Positions 8,442 through 16,488 of a DNA stretch of 64,000 bases are shown here, piece after piece (the first letter of the stretch is position 1; each line of letters opens with the position of its first letter). This stretch comes from Candidatus Iainarchaeum sp. (GTDB lineage: Archaea; Iainarchaeota; Iainarchaeia; Iainarchaeales; GCA-2688035), in contig NZBU01000012.1 of assembly GCA_002688035.1 (NCBI GenBank), positions 1-64,000 on the forward strand. Direction: 5' to 3'. Under the pieces are notes generated by a model. It saw nothing but the letters and a program-made list of their open reading frames with translations. It did not search any database and was not told the DNA's origin. Both the position numbers and the translations under genes were made by a program.

Positions 8442-8704
8442 TATCTGCGCCTCCTAATACGTCTTCGGCGCGACCTTGTTTCCGCGTGAAACTGCATTTG
8501 CAGTAATTTTGTGAACACGATTGCGATTACACTTCCAATCGCGAATAAAAAGATCAGTTCGCCAATACGTCCTGTTCTAAGGAAAGGCAGAGTGAATTGG
8601 CCGCTCCAATCCATCCAAACAAGTCTTATGAAGAGCACTAATGCAAAAGCCGCCAATACAAGAAGGGTACTCTTAGTAGCGGATGCAATATGTTTGAAAT
8701 CCAT
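8441..8704 (-). CDS. Small two-helix membrane protein
   Basis: An 87-residue protein with two membrane helices (about residues 11-29 and 46-66) and a very basic tail ending RSRRRRIRRRR. I place the start at 8704: a TATA-like stretch at 8725-8735 is centred 26 nt upstream, so the mRNA would be leaderless, and the longer form from 8752 would need translation upstream of that promoter. Its stop overlaps the start of the CARDB-like surface protein gene, so both are made together; it may help to insert or anchor that protein. Family not recognised. Confidence 0.7.
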   Translation of the reverse strand: MDFKHIASATKSTLLVLAAFALVLFIRLVWMDWSGQFTLPFLRTGRIGELIFLFAIGSVIAIVFTKLLQMQFHAETRSRRRRIRRRR

Positions 8705-8785
8705 GCATCTATAAGGGAAAACTAGTATAAAAAAATTGCTAAAGCCCTGCATAGCTATTTAATCTCCTCCAAACAATCTTGTTTT

Positions 8786-9055
8786 ATGGCAACATTGCAA
8801 CAGCTGGAAGAAGAACTTGCAATCCTAAAAGAAAGGAATGCCCGCGTTGAAACAAATAAGGCTTGGGAAACAAGTTATACCAGAAGAGCACTGCTTACTT
8901 TGTTTACGTATATGGCGGTTGGATTCTATTTTCAGGCAATTAATGTTGCACAACCCTGGTTGAATGCAATAGTGCCTGCAATCGCTTTTATGCTTTCCAC
9001 ACTCACCCTACCATTTTTCAAAAAGATGTGGGCACAGCGCATTTACAAAAAATAG
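8786..9055 (+). CDS. Conserved small membrane protein
   Basis: An 89-residue protein: a coiled-coil-like head (LEEELAILKERNARVE), then KAWETSYTRR, then two membrane helices (about residues 33-52 and 62-80). The pattern of an acidic coiled coil followed by AWETSxTRR and the closing LSTLTLPFFKKMW looks like a small membrane protein family found widely in archaea and candidate phyla, with no known function. A TATTTAATC element at 8756-8764 lies 26 nt before the ATG, so the gene is leaderless and has its own promoter. Isolated from its neighbours by strand. Confidence 0.8.
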   Translation: MATLQQLEEELAILKERNARVETNKAWETSYTRRALLTLFTYMAVGFYFQAINVAQPWLNAIVPAIAFMLSTLTLPFFKKMWAQRIYKK

Positions 9056-9060
9056 TTGTT

Positions 9061-10905
9061 CTACTCACTTAATTTTACATTCTTTTGGTTCTTGAACATT
9101 TTCTCTATTTCAAGAACAGTTGTTGCCTGCTCTGGCGTTTTATCCTGCCTAAGTTTTACCATGCGCGGGAACCTAAGTGCAAAACCTTCCTTTCCTTTTC
9201 CTCGGCCTGCAGTGTGAATAGGGCTCTTGGTTATTTCATCCGCAATTGCTTCAACCACATATTTGGGTGAAACCCAAAAATCAGGCTTGATTTCAGAGTC
9301 AACATTCTTCGGCTTATTATCCTCGCTTATTTTTGAGAGTATTTTATGCAGCTCTTTGAGGTCATCTTCTTTCATTCCTGTTCCAATCTTTGCGATTGAA
9401 CGGAACATACCATCTTTTTCGTCGTAAACTGCGGTCAGTAGGGCGCCCAAACCAAACTGTGTTCTGTGTCCTTTTCCTTTGAAGAAGCCGATTATTACTG
9501 TGTCTACAGTATCACTCAACTCGCCCTTGTAAGAGCGCTTAAGTTTAATCCAAGAGAACTTTCTCGCACCCGCAATGTATGGTGCATTCAGATCCTTTGC
9601 AATAATCCCCTCCAATCCACTTTCAATATTCTCATTGAAATACTCATCCACTTTCTTTGGATCGTCGGTTACAATGGAATCTGTAAGAGCAATTCTTTTA
9701 CCCCTGCCAATAATACTTTTCAGTTTTTCTCTTCTCTCCTTGAAAGGAAGTGGCATCAAGTTCTCACCATCAACGTACAGTAAGTCAAAGCAGAAAAGGG
9801 TTAGTGGAAATTCTTCTGCCATCTCTTTTATCCCATACTTTCGTTTTCTCTGAATTGTGATTTGGAAAGGGTAATACTCTTTGGTTTCCTCGTTAAAGGC
9901 AAGTGCCTCTCCCTCAAAAATTGCTCCCTTGGCCTTGATTTGAGTTCTGACTGCCTCAATTAGTTCAGGGAACATTTCTGTAACGTTTTCCTGCCGTCTG
10001 CTAAAAATTGTTACTTCTTTTTCATTCTTGTGAACAGCCAGCCTAAAACCATCATACTTTGCTTCCACTCCACACTTTCCAAGTTTCTTAATTATCTCTT
10101 TGGAGCTTGGGAGTCTCTCTGCAAGCGTTGGTCTTATTGGAATTCCAGGTTTGATATGAATCTTTTCTAAACCTTTCAAACCCTTGGTTATGAGAGTTTC
10201 TGCAATTACCCCCAGGTCACTGTGAATATTATACTTGTCCTCAATGATCTCGCGCACTCTGACCCTGATTTTTCTGTCAAGTTCCTGTTTCCGTTTTTCC
10301 TCGTTCTTCTCTTTGAGTTGCTTCTCAACCTCGGCCACAAGCTTTTTGTTGCTTTTAGCTTCCTCACTAAGGTTTATGGCAAAAGCATCCATGATAGTGG
10401 GGTCGCCAACACCCAACCTAAGTTTTCCAAGAGGAATTCTCACAATATAACGAGCTTCAACAGGTGAAGCATTGTTCAAAAGTTCGGCTAAGAGTTTTGT
10501 TTTCAAACCCTGGCTTCCAGAGCCAGAGGTCTTTGCAATTTTGAGTAGGTTCTCAAAAATTTTTCCGATGGTGAGTTCTGTACTGAACAGGCTCTCTTGC
10601 TTTTTCTTCTTTAGAAATTCTTCCGCAACATTTCCCAAATCACCGATTTGCTTGAATTTTTCGTGCACCTCTTTTTTCGTGTAGCCGCTGCCCTTGGCTA
10701 TTGCGTCTTCAACAAATTTTTCACCCATTCCAATTTCAATGCTCTTATAGGGTGGGGCAAGTTGGCCCTGGGAGAAGTATATTACGCGGGCAATCTCTTC
10801 TCCCGGAGTTTCCTTGAATAACTCGGCAAGAATTGAGGTCATCTCAAGTCTTGATGAAACATTCTCAATTTTGTCGAAGTACTCTGACAGTTTCCTAAAA
10901 TGCAT
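9061..10905 (-). CDS. lig: ATP-dependent DNA ligase
   Basis: Replicative DNA ligase of the archaeal/eukaryal type, 614 residues. The adenylated lysine sits in the motif KYDGFR (about residue 280), inside VEAKYDGFRLAVHK. Other nucleotidyltransferase motifs follow: FEGEALAFNEE (about 335), GLEGIIAKD (about 450) and WIKLKRSYKGE (about 470). The N-terminal 230 residues form the helical DNA-binding domain, and the last 120 the OB fold. It seals nicks at Okazaki fragments and in repair, using ATP. The convergent neighbour ends 6 nt away. No other replication gene is adjacent. Confidence 0.96.
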   Translation of the reverse strand: MHFRKLSEYFDKIENVSSRLEMTSILAELFKETPGEEIARVIYFSQGQLAPPYKSIEIGMGEKFVEDAIAKGSGYTKKEVHEKFKQIGDLGNVAEEFLKKKKQESLFSTELTIGKIFENLLKIAKTSGSGSQGLKTKLLAELLNNASPVEARYIVRIPLGKLRLGVGDPTIMDAFAINLSEEAKSNKKLVAEVEKQLKEKNEEKRKQELDRKIRVRVREIIEDKYNIHSDLGVIAETLITKGLKGLEKIHIKPGIPIRPTLAERLPSSKEIIKKLGKCGVEAKYDGFRLAVHKNEKEVTIFSRRQENVTEMFPELIEAVRTQIKAKGAIFEGEALAFNEETKEYYPFQITIQRKRKYGIKEMAEEFPLTLFCFDLLYVDGENLMPLPFKERREKLKSIIGRGKRIALTDSIVTDDPKKVDEYFNENIESGLEGIIAKDLNAPYIAGARKFSWIKLKRSYKGELSDTVDTVIIGFFKGKGHRTQFGLGALLTAVYDEKDGMFRSIAKIGTGMKEDDLKELHKILSKISEDNKPKNVDSEIKPDFWVSPKYVVEAIADEITKSPIHTAGRGKGKEGFALRFPRMVKLRQDKTPEQATTVLEIEKMFKNQKNVKLSE

Positions 10906-10959
10906 TTATATATAATATGATGAAACGGTTGAAAAAGTTTTGCAATGCAATGGATGTGG

Positions 10960-11392
10960 TTATTCGGATACAAAGGTTCTTACGCTGGCAAACTCACAAT
11001 TCATTTCGGTATTAATACAGACATCAAAGTCTCCTGAGAAATCTCCTGTTTCAATTGCCCTAGCCCTAAGTATAACTTCAATTTCGCTATTTGCAGGAAT
11101 CTCCACTTGATACTTGTGTTCCCATGTTCTACTTACCAGCCCCCAGGGAGGTTGTCGTATATTTTGGAGTAGACGACAGGATTACAATGCCAGCTAGATA
11201 CGATTCTCCAATATCTATGTTTGCTAGCTTTTGGGCGGTATTGCCAGTATTTTTTAGGGTGACCTTGATTTCAAATTCTTCATTTTGCCGGACGTTTGCC
11301 GGCGTATCTATTTCAATGGAAATATCTTCTGGGCTTTCAATGCACCCGCTTGCCAACAAAAGAGCCAAAAGTAGGATAATCACTATTTTCAT
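10960..11392 (-). pseudogene. Secreted lipoprotein gene with a frameshift
   Basis: The 5' part reads a lipoprotein signal (LLALLLASGC, cysteine at residue 17) and a beta-rich domain, ISIEIDTPANVRQNEEFEI and VTLKNTGNTAQKLANID, of the CARDB kind, then stops at 11129. Just before that stop is a run of five G on the minus strand (about 11140-11144). Removing one G opens a frame that continues as YQVEIPANSEIEVILRA and CINTEMNCEFASVRTFVSE to a stop at 10960-10962, about 143 residues in all. The 433-nt span is 3n+1, as expected for a one-base insertion. It is either a real mutation, a slippery site, or a sequencing error in the G run. Confidence 0.7.
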
Positions 11393-11472
11393 ACTTTATT
11401 TGTAAAGGATTATGTTTAATAATTGGGCATAAATCTTTTGGATTATCCTATTTTGGATTATTGGCTATCGGG

Positions 11473-11730
11473 TTATGTTAAAGCCAGTGCAATTTCTTGT
11501 TTTTCCTCAGATTCTTTCAGCGAAAGATATTCATAGGCCTTTTGCAGTGTCAAAATAGCCTTTGGGATATCTCCTGTGCGTAATGACCCAGTGCTTTTCC
11601 ACTCATCATCCTTATCCTTGTAGCTGCGTTGCAGCGAAACAGTGTTGAACTTGTTTCCCTTGCCGCTTTCGTTTTCCCAGATCGCTACTTCTATTCCGCC
11701 TGAACTGAATTTTTTTATCGGAGCACTCAT
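11473..11730 (-). CDS. Small conserved protein, unknown
   Basis: An 85-residue soluble protein. The pattern PIKKFSSGGIEVAIWENE, then TVSLQRSYKDKDDEWKST, then DIPKAILTLQKAYEYL is one I associate with small proteins found in archaea, bacteria and phages; a nucleic-acid role is sometimes suspected but not known to me. The ATG at 11730 is chosen because GGAGGTG stands 6-10 nt upstream, a strong ribosome site; the longer frame from 11799 has none. It lies 59 nt after a 26-codon ORF with its own perfect ribosome site and shares its promoter. Confidence 0.75.
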   Translation of the reverse strand: MSAPIKKFSSGGIEVAIWENESGKGNKFNTVSLQRSYKDKDDEWKSTGSLRTGDIPKAILTLQKAYEYLSLKESEEKQEIALALT

Positions 11731-11788
11731 TTCCCCCACCTCCTTTGCAGTTTTATCTGGCGAGCCTTCCCGTTTTATTGTGAGGTTT

Positions 11789-11869
11789 TTAAGCAACACT
11801 TATTAATCCGCGAATTCTCTTTGGTTTACTTTCAACAGGAACAAACCTGCAAATTCTAAATGGACTCAT
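11789..11869 (-). CDS. Tiny basic protein, 26 residues
   Basis: Start ATG at 11869, stop at 11789-11791. The product begins MSPFRICRFVPVESK and ends in a basic stretch, KRIRGLISVA. Two signals support translation: GAGGTGAT, an eight-base match to the 3' end of archaeal 16S rRNA, stands 6 nt before the ATG; and TTTATAA at 11907-11914 would start transcription near 11885. The gene is first in a two-gene operon with an 85-residue conserved protein. It could be a real small protein or a leader peptide that governs the next gene. Function unknown. Confidence 0.5.
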   Translation of the reverse strand: MSPFRICRFVPVESKPKRIRGLISVA

Positions 11870-12022
11870 CTTGGAATCACCTCTGACATAAAGGGGCAGG
11901 GGGGCGCTTATAAAGAACTGGAAAGAGAGTAGATTTCCACTATTATTTTGCGAGAAAGCGCTTCCACTGTTTCGTTTTTCCCCGCCTAAAAATATTTAAA
12001 TCACCTTAAACTTACTTAATGC

Positions 12023-13414
12023 ATGCCTAAGCTTCCAATGCCATACCGAAAAAGAATTGCCATGATTCACTCGCAGTTGCTTTGTGTGGATGGAGTTTCA
12101 CTTGAAGCCCAGAAGTGGGTTAAGGCCTACAAGGATTTGGGCCACAAAGTGTTTCTAATTGGCGGAAAGTTCTGCACTGAACCAAAGATTCCTTACAAAG
12201 TTATTCCTGAACTTGCTTTAGACCACCCCACAGTTGAATCAATTAAGCGAATGGCTTTCGAAGCTCCATTAGGGGAGGGGGAGAGCAAGGCCCTACGCGA
12301 TCTTATATCCTCAACCGTAAAAAAAATTAAGCCAGAGATAAAAGAGTTTATTCAGCGAAACGGCATAAATGTTTTGAGCATTGAGAATGTTCTGGCTATT
12401 CCTGCAAACATCCCACTTGGGATTGCTCTCAAAGAAATAATCGAGGAACTTAACATTCCAACAATAATGCGACACCACGACTTCTTTTGGGAGCGCTCCT
12501 ACTACATCAAGTACAACAATATTCCTGATGTTCTGGGGAAAGCTTTTCCACCAAAGCTAAGCAGGATAAAGAATGTTACCATTAGCAGAATTGCCCAGCA
12601 GGACTTTTTGCGCTGGACAGGGATTGATAGTATGGTAGTAGAGAATGCGGTTGACTTCGCAAGCCTTGGGAAGCCAGATGCCTACAACAAAGATTTCCGC
12701 CAAAACTTTAACATTAAAAAAAACCAATTAATATTTCTCCAGCCAACGCGAATACTTGAGAGAAAAAAAATAGAGAGAAGCATTGAACTCGTGGCAGCAG
12801 TGAACAAGGCATACAAAAATAATGACAAGGGCGTGCTCATCATTAGCGGTCCGACATCTGGCCCTGAAAGCAAAGAATACTTTGAGTTTTTGGTGAAGCA
12901 TGCGCGCGAGCTAGATGTAGATGTCTTGTTTGCGTCAGATCACATTTACTTGCATAGGATGGACCGAGAGGGAAAAAAGGTTTACTCTATTGATGATGCC
13001 TATGTGAACGCAGATGTAATCTGCTTTCCAAGCGCAATAGAGGGCTTTGGAAATGTTGTGATTGAAGCCGCTGCATACAAAAAGCCCTTGTTTGTAAACA
13101 ATTATCCTGTGCTGCGCGAAATCAAAGCAAAGGGCTTTGACTTCATTGAGATGGATGGGGAACTCACAAAAGAGACCATAGACAAAACAATTCTAATTCT
13201 AAAAGACAAGACGAAAAGAGATATTTCTTTGAAAAACAATTTTGGGATAGCCAAGCAATACTACTCACTTGAAGCCCTTGAAGCACATCTCAAAACCCTG
13301 ATAATTGATGCCGATCAGTGGACTTTTGAGAGACTCCTATCCGAAATTAGCTCTATGATTTACCGTTTAACCAAAGGGATAATGGATGTTCTGCTGCTTA
13401 AGAAATTCAGGTGA
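12023..13414 (+). CDS. Glycosyltransferase family 4 (MggA-like?)
   Basis: A GT-B glycosyltransferase of 463 residues. The N-terminal Rossmann half has the acceptor region MIHSQLLCVDGVSLEAQKW; the C-terminal half carries FLQPTRILERKKIERSIE (donor side) and the EX7E motif in FPSAIEGFGNVVIEAAA (about residues 338-350). It stands just before two tRNA genes and gpgS. In some bacteria a GT4 enzyme next to GpgS adds a hexose to glucosyl-3-phosphoglycerate to build mannosylglucosylglycerate, so that role is possible here. Substrates cannot be read from sequence. The ATG at 12023 follows ATATTTAAA at about 11992-12000 by 26 nt (leaderless). Confidence 0.8.
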   Translation: MPKLPMPYRKRIAMIHSQLLCVDGVSLEAQKWVKAYKDLGHKVFLIGGKFCTEPKIPYKVIPELALDHPTVESIKRMAFEAPLGEGESKALRDLISSTVKKIKPEIKEFIQRNGINVLSIENVLAIPANIPLGIALKEIIEELNIPTIMRHHDFFWERSYYIKYNNIPDVLGKAFPPKLSRIKNVTISRIAQQDFLRWTGIDSMVVENAVDFASLGKPDAYNKDFRQNFNIKKNQLIFLQPTRILERKKIERSIELVAAVNKAYKNNDKGVLIISGPTSGPESKEYFEFLVKHARELDVDVLFASDHIYLHRMDREGKKVYSIDDAYVNADVICFPSAIEGFGNVVIEAAAYKKPLFVNNYPVLREIKAKGFDFIEMDGELTKETIDKTILILKDKTKRDISLKNNFGIAKQYYSLEALEAHLKTLIIDADQWTFERLLSEISSMIYRLTKGIMDVLLLKKFR

Positions 13415-13489
13415 AAGTCCACTTTAAAGGCTATAAATCCCTTTTTTAAATATTCGCCAACCCAAAATTATAAACAGATTCTATAATTC

Positions 13490-13562
13490 GGGGACATAGT
13501 CTAGTTTGGTAGGATTCTTGCTTTGGGAGCATGCGACGGGGGTTCAAATCCTCCTGTCCCCA
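13490..13562 (+). tRNA. tRNA-Pro (anticodon TGG)
   Basis: Acceptor GGGGACA pairs with TGTCCCC, followed by discriminator A at 13562; no CCA is encoded. The D arm is GTCT/GGAT, the anticodon loop TTTGGGA (13521-13527 region) reads TGG, and the T arm is GGGGG-TTCAAAT-CCTCC. One T-T mismatch occurs at 28-42 in the anticodon stem. A TATA-like AATTATAAA about 26 nt upstream fits as its promoter. There is no intron. It stands 123 nt before a second tRNA-Pro gene. Confidence 0.9.
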
Positions 13563-13684
13563 CTTATTTTTTCGCTATTAGGAAACATTTTTAACCAGTC
13601 AACACCTAAATATTATTGATTGCTTATGGACAGTGAGCGTATTCCCATACTCTAATATTTTCCCTAATTTTAGTTATATGCAAC

Positions 13685-13780
13685 GGGGGTGTAGTCTAGT
13701 TTGGTCTAGGATTTCAGCTCGGGGCCTAAAGGTTTTTAGTCGAAAAGCTGACGACGGGAGTTCAAATCTCCCCGCTCCCA
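13685..13780 (+). tRNA. tRNA-Pro (anticodon GGG) with 21-nt intron
   Basis: Acceptor GGGGGTG pairs with CGCTCCC (two G-U pairs), discriminator A at 13780. Anticodon stem TCAGC/GCTGA is perfect. The 28 nt between its arms fold into a canonical bulge-helix-bulge: central helix TCGG/TCGA, three-base bulges GGC and AAA, then an intron helix CTAAA/TTTAG. Splicing at the usual 37/38 site removes 13725-13745 and leaves the loop TCGGGGA, so the anticodon is GGG. Base 33 is then C and not the nearly universal U. The T arm is GGGAG-TTCAAAT-CTCCC. Confidence 0.85.
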
Positions 13781-13834
13781 ATCCTTATATTCTTAAATCT
13801 AAGGGCATTTATGTAATTGAAAAGGTTGTATTAT

Positions 13835-14908
13835 ATGGCTGTTAAAAAGAAAAGCAAGCTTGGTGTTCTACAGTGGTTTAACAAACATACATTTCACCAC
13901 TCCAAATATGCGGACATTGACAGACTTGTTGCCTTGAAGAAAAAGCAAGGGGTAAAGATTTCTGTTGGGATTCCAACTCTAAACGAGGCTGATAATATTG
14001 GCAAGGTTATAGATGCGCTTATGCCTTTAATGAAGGAAAAGGATCTTGTTGATGAAATAGCGGTAATTGATTCAGGAAGCAGTGATGGAACGGATGAGAT
14101 TGCTCGCGAGAAGGGGGCAAAAGTATTTGTTTCCGAGAAGCATTTGAAGGATGAAGGCGTCTTCTTCCACAAGGGAGAAAACCTATGGAAAAGTTTGCAC
14201 ATGCTCAAAGGAGATATAATCTGCTGGGTTGATGCAGACATCAAGAACATTAGTCCGCACTTTGTTTATGGTTTGGTTGGACCAATGCTTGAAGACAAGA
14301 AGATTGGTTATGTGAAAGCTTTTTACGAGCGTCCAATACACTCGGTAAGTGGTTTGCAGGGAGAGGGCGGCGGCAGAGTAACCGAGATTTTCACAAGGCC
14401 AATGTTCAACACTTTTTTCCCGCAGTTAACAGGATTTATTCAGCCTCTTAGTGGGGAGTATGCAGGCAGGCGTGAGATTTTGGAGCGTGTGCCATTTTTC
14501 ATTGGATATGGGGTTGAAACAGGGTTGCTCGTTGATATTGAAAAAACTTTTGGCTTAAAGGCAATGGCTCAGGTAGATTTGGATGTAAGGGTTCACAGAA
14601 ACCAGACCACAAAGGCCCTTGGCAGAATGTCTTTTGGGCTTTTACAAGTTTACTTGCATAGGGTTCCAGCCCTAAGGCCACTACTCAAAGACTTCAATGC
14701 AATATACAGGTTCCCTGAAACCCAGATAGCCAAGGACGGGAAAAAAGAATATTTCCTGAGCGAGAAAGAAGTGAAGGAAATTGAGAGGCCGCCAATAAAA
14801 GGAGTATCAGAATACCAGATTAGGAAAAGCTTTGAGAATGATTTCCTTGCAAAGCTCACCGATACATTGTTCAACATTAAAAGAGACCTGCGTGGAAAGA
14901 GGGAATAG
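13835..14908 (+). CDS. gpgS: Glucosyl-3-phosphoglycerate synthase
   Basis: A GT-A retaining glycosyltransferase (GT81) of 357 residues that joins glucose from a nucleotide sugar to 3-phosphoglycerate, the first step to glucosylglycerate-type solutes. Diagnostic parts are GIPTLNEADNIG (about residue 48), VIDSGSSDGT, GENLWKSLHMLKGDI, the metal-binding WVDADI (DxD-like, about 135), VKAFYERP, GGGRVTE, the GEYAGRRE and GYGVETGLLVDI segments, and HRNQ near residue 255. I chose ATG 13835 over TTG 13817. ProC starts 2 nt after its stop, so it leads an operon with proC, proB and proS. Regulation by osmotic stress is plausible but not shown. Confidence 0.93.
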   Translation: MAVKKKSKLGVLQWFNKHTFHHSKYADIDRLVALKKKQGVKISVGIPTLNEADNIGKVIDALMPLMKEKDLVDEIAVIDSGSSDGTDEIAREKGAKVFVSEKHLKDEGVFFHKGENLWKSLHMLKGDIICWVDADIKNISPHFVYGLVGPMLEDKKIGYVKAFYERPIHSVSGLQGEGGGRVTEIFTRPMFNTFFPQLTGFIQPLSGEYAGRREILERVPFFIGYGVETGLLVDIEKTFGLKAMAQVDLDVRVHRNQTTKALGRMSFGLLQVYLHRVPALRPLLKDFNAIYRFPETQIAKDGKKEYFLSEKEVKEIERPPIKGVSEYQIRKSFENDFLAKLTDTLFNIKRDLRGKRE

Positions 14909-14910
14909 CA

Positions 14911-15699
14911 ATGATAGGGTTTATTGGTTGCGGCAAAATGGCTAGTGCAATAATTGCATCAATGCTGGATGGGAGCAGGCTCTCTCCAAAAGAGATCATT
15001 GCCTTTGATGTTAACCAAACAGTGCTCCAGACAGTCAAAGAAAAATTTAGAATCGGGATTGCCGAGAACAATGTGGAGCTTGTTGGAAAAAGCGAAGTAA
15101 TTTTTCTCGCGGTAAAGCCACAGGACATGGCAAAAGTTTTCCGCGAAATTAGAGACGTTGTTTCAAGAGAAAAACTATTTATTTCAATTGCAGCAGGCGT
15201 TAGTCTTGAGGAACTAACGCGGGGCCTGCCTGCAATGGGGATAGTAAGGGTAATTCCAAACATCGCCTGCCTTGTTGGAGAAACAATGGCCTGCTATACC
15301 GCGGCTGAGAGTGCAAGTGAAAAGGACAAGAAATTTGTTGAAACCGTTTTCTCGCGCGCCGGAAAAGTTTTGGAAGTTGAGGAGAAAAAAATGCATGCTA
15401 TAACTGCTCTAAGTGGAAGTGGCCCTGGCTTCATAGCCTTCTTCCTTGACGAACTTTCAAAGGCCGCAGTTAAAAATGGCCTTTCGCAAGAGGAAGCAGA
15501 TCTTCTTGCAAAACAAACTTTTATAGGAACCGCAAAGCTATTGTCCGAGAAAGATATCCATCCAAGCACCCTTGTGTCAATGGTTGCCTCAAAAGGAGGA
15601 ACAACCGAAGCAGGGCTTAAGGCTTTTGAGCAAAATGGCTTTTCTGAAATAGTGGAAGCCGCAATAAAAGCAGCGGTGCGAAGAAGCAAGGTGATGTGA
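14911..15699 (+). CDS. proC: Pyrroline-5-carboxylate reductase
   Basis: Makes proline from 1-pyrroline-5-carboxylate with NAD(P)H. The 262-residue protein has the Rossmann start IGFIGCGKMASAII, then VFLAVKPQDM (about residue 68), the RVIPNIACLVGE segment, and the C-terminal dimer domain with ALSGSGPGFIAFFLDEL and SMVASKGGTTEAGL, both typical of P5C reductase. Second in the operon gpgS-proC-proB-proS, with a 2-nt gap before and a 3-nt gap after. Length is normal. Expected in the cytoplasm. Confidence 0.95.
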   Translation: MIGFIGCGKMASAIIASMLDGSRLSPKEIIAFDVNQTVLQTVKEKFRIGIAENNVELVGKSEVIFLAVKPQDMAKVFREIRDVVSREKLFISIAAGVSLEELTRGLPAMGIVRVIPNIACLVGETMACYTAAESASEKDKKFVETVFSRAGKVLEVEEKKMHAITALSGSGPGFIAFFLDELSKAAVKNGLSQEEADLLAKQTFIGTAKLLSEKDIHPSTLVSMVASKGGTTEAGLKAFEQNGFSEIVEAAIKAAVRRSKVM

Positions 15700-15702
15700 A
15701 AA

Positions 15703-16488
15703 ATGAACCTGAACCTTTCAAAAACAAAAAAGATTGTTGTAAAACTTGGCACTGACAGCGTGATCAAGGACAACAAGTTCAATTCAGCAATGGTCAACAG
15801 AATGGCCAAAGATGTTTCTGCAATGGTTCGGCAGGGCAAACAGTTCATTATTGTTTCAAGCGGTGCAATTGGAATGGGTTTGGAGCAAACAAATTTGCAT
15901 AATACCGAGCTTTCAATTGAAAAGCAGCAGGCAATGGCTGCGATAGGTCAATGCAGGTTAATGTATGATTATGAAAAAGCATTTGCCAAGTATAACCAAA
16001 TTATTGCGCAAGTTCTAATTACACAGCAGGACTTTGAGAATCCCAAGACTCTTAAAAATCTTAAGCACACTTTGAGCGCGCTTCTCTCGCTCAACGTTGT
16101 TCCAATAATCAACGAGAACGATGTTGTTGCAACAGAGGAGCTTGCATTCAAAAAACATTTTTCAGACAACGATGTTCTGGCTGCAAAGGTTGCGTCACAC
16201 ATAAAAGCGGACTTGCTTGTAATGGCTTCAGATGTCGGGGGGCTTTTTACAGAGAATCCAAAGCACAACAAAGACGCTGTACTACTTGAAAGGGTAAAAA
16301 GCCTTAGATATCTCAAAGTGAGGATAAAGGGCAAAAGTAGCGGCGGTAGAGGCGGCTTCAGCACCAAGCTTGAGGCCGCAGAGATTGCTTTAAAAAGCAA
16401 AATACCCCTAATTGTTACAAAAGGAAGCCCTGGCTTTTTGTCAAAAATAATGGACGGAAAAGTAAAAGGAACCCTCTTTAAAGGATGA
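15703..16488 (+). CDS. proB: Glutamate 5-kinase
   Basis: Phosphorylates glutamate, the first step of proline synthesis. The 261-residue amino acid kinase fold shows VKLGTDSV, SSGAIGMG (residues 52-60), INENDVV (about 143), DVGGLFTENP (about 178) and GRGGFSTKLEAA (about 210). It lacks the C-terminal PUA domain found in many bacterial ProB proteins, as is common in short forms. It lies between proC and proS, and the proS frame overlaps its stop. The next enzyme of the route, ProA (glutamate-5-semialdehyde dehydrogenase), is not in the window. Confidence 0.93.
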   Translation: MNLNLSKTKKIVVKLGTDSVIKDNKFNSAMVNRMAKDVSAMVRQGKQFIIVSSGAIGMGLEQTNLHNTELSIEKQQAMAAIGQCRLMYDYEKAFAKYNQIIAQVLITQQDFENPKTLKNLKHTLSALLSLNVVPIINENDVVATEELAFKKHFSDNDVLAAKVASHIKADLLVMASDVGGLFTENPKHNKDAVLLERVKSLRYLKVRIKGKSSGGRGGFSTKLEAAEIALKSKIPLIVTKGSPGFLSKIMDGKVKGTLFKG

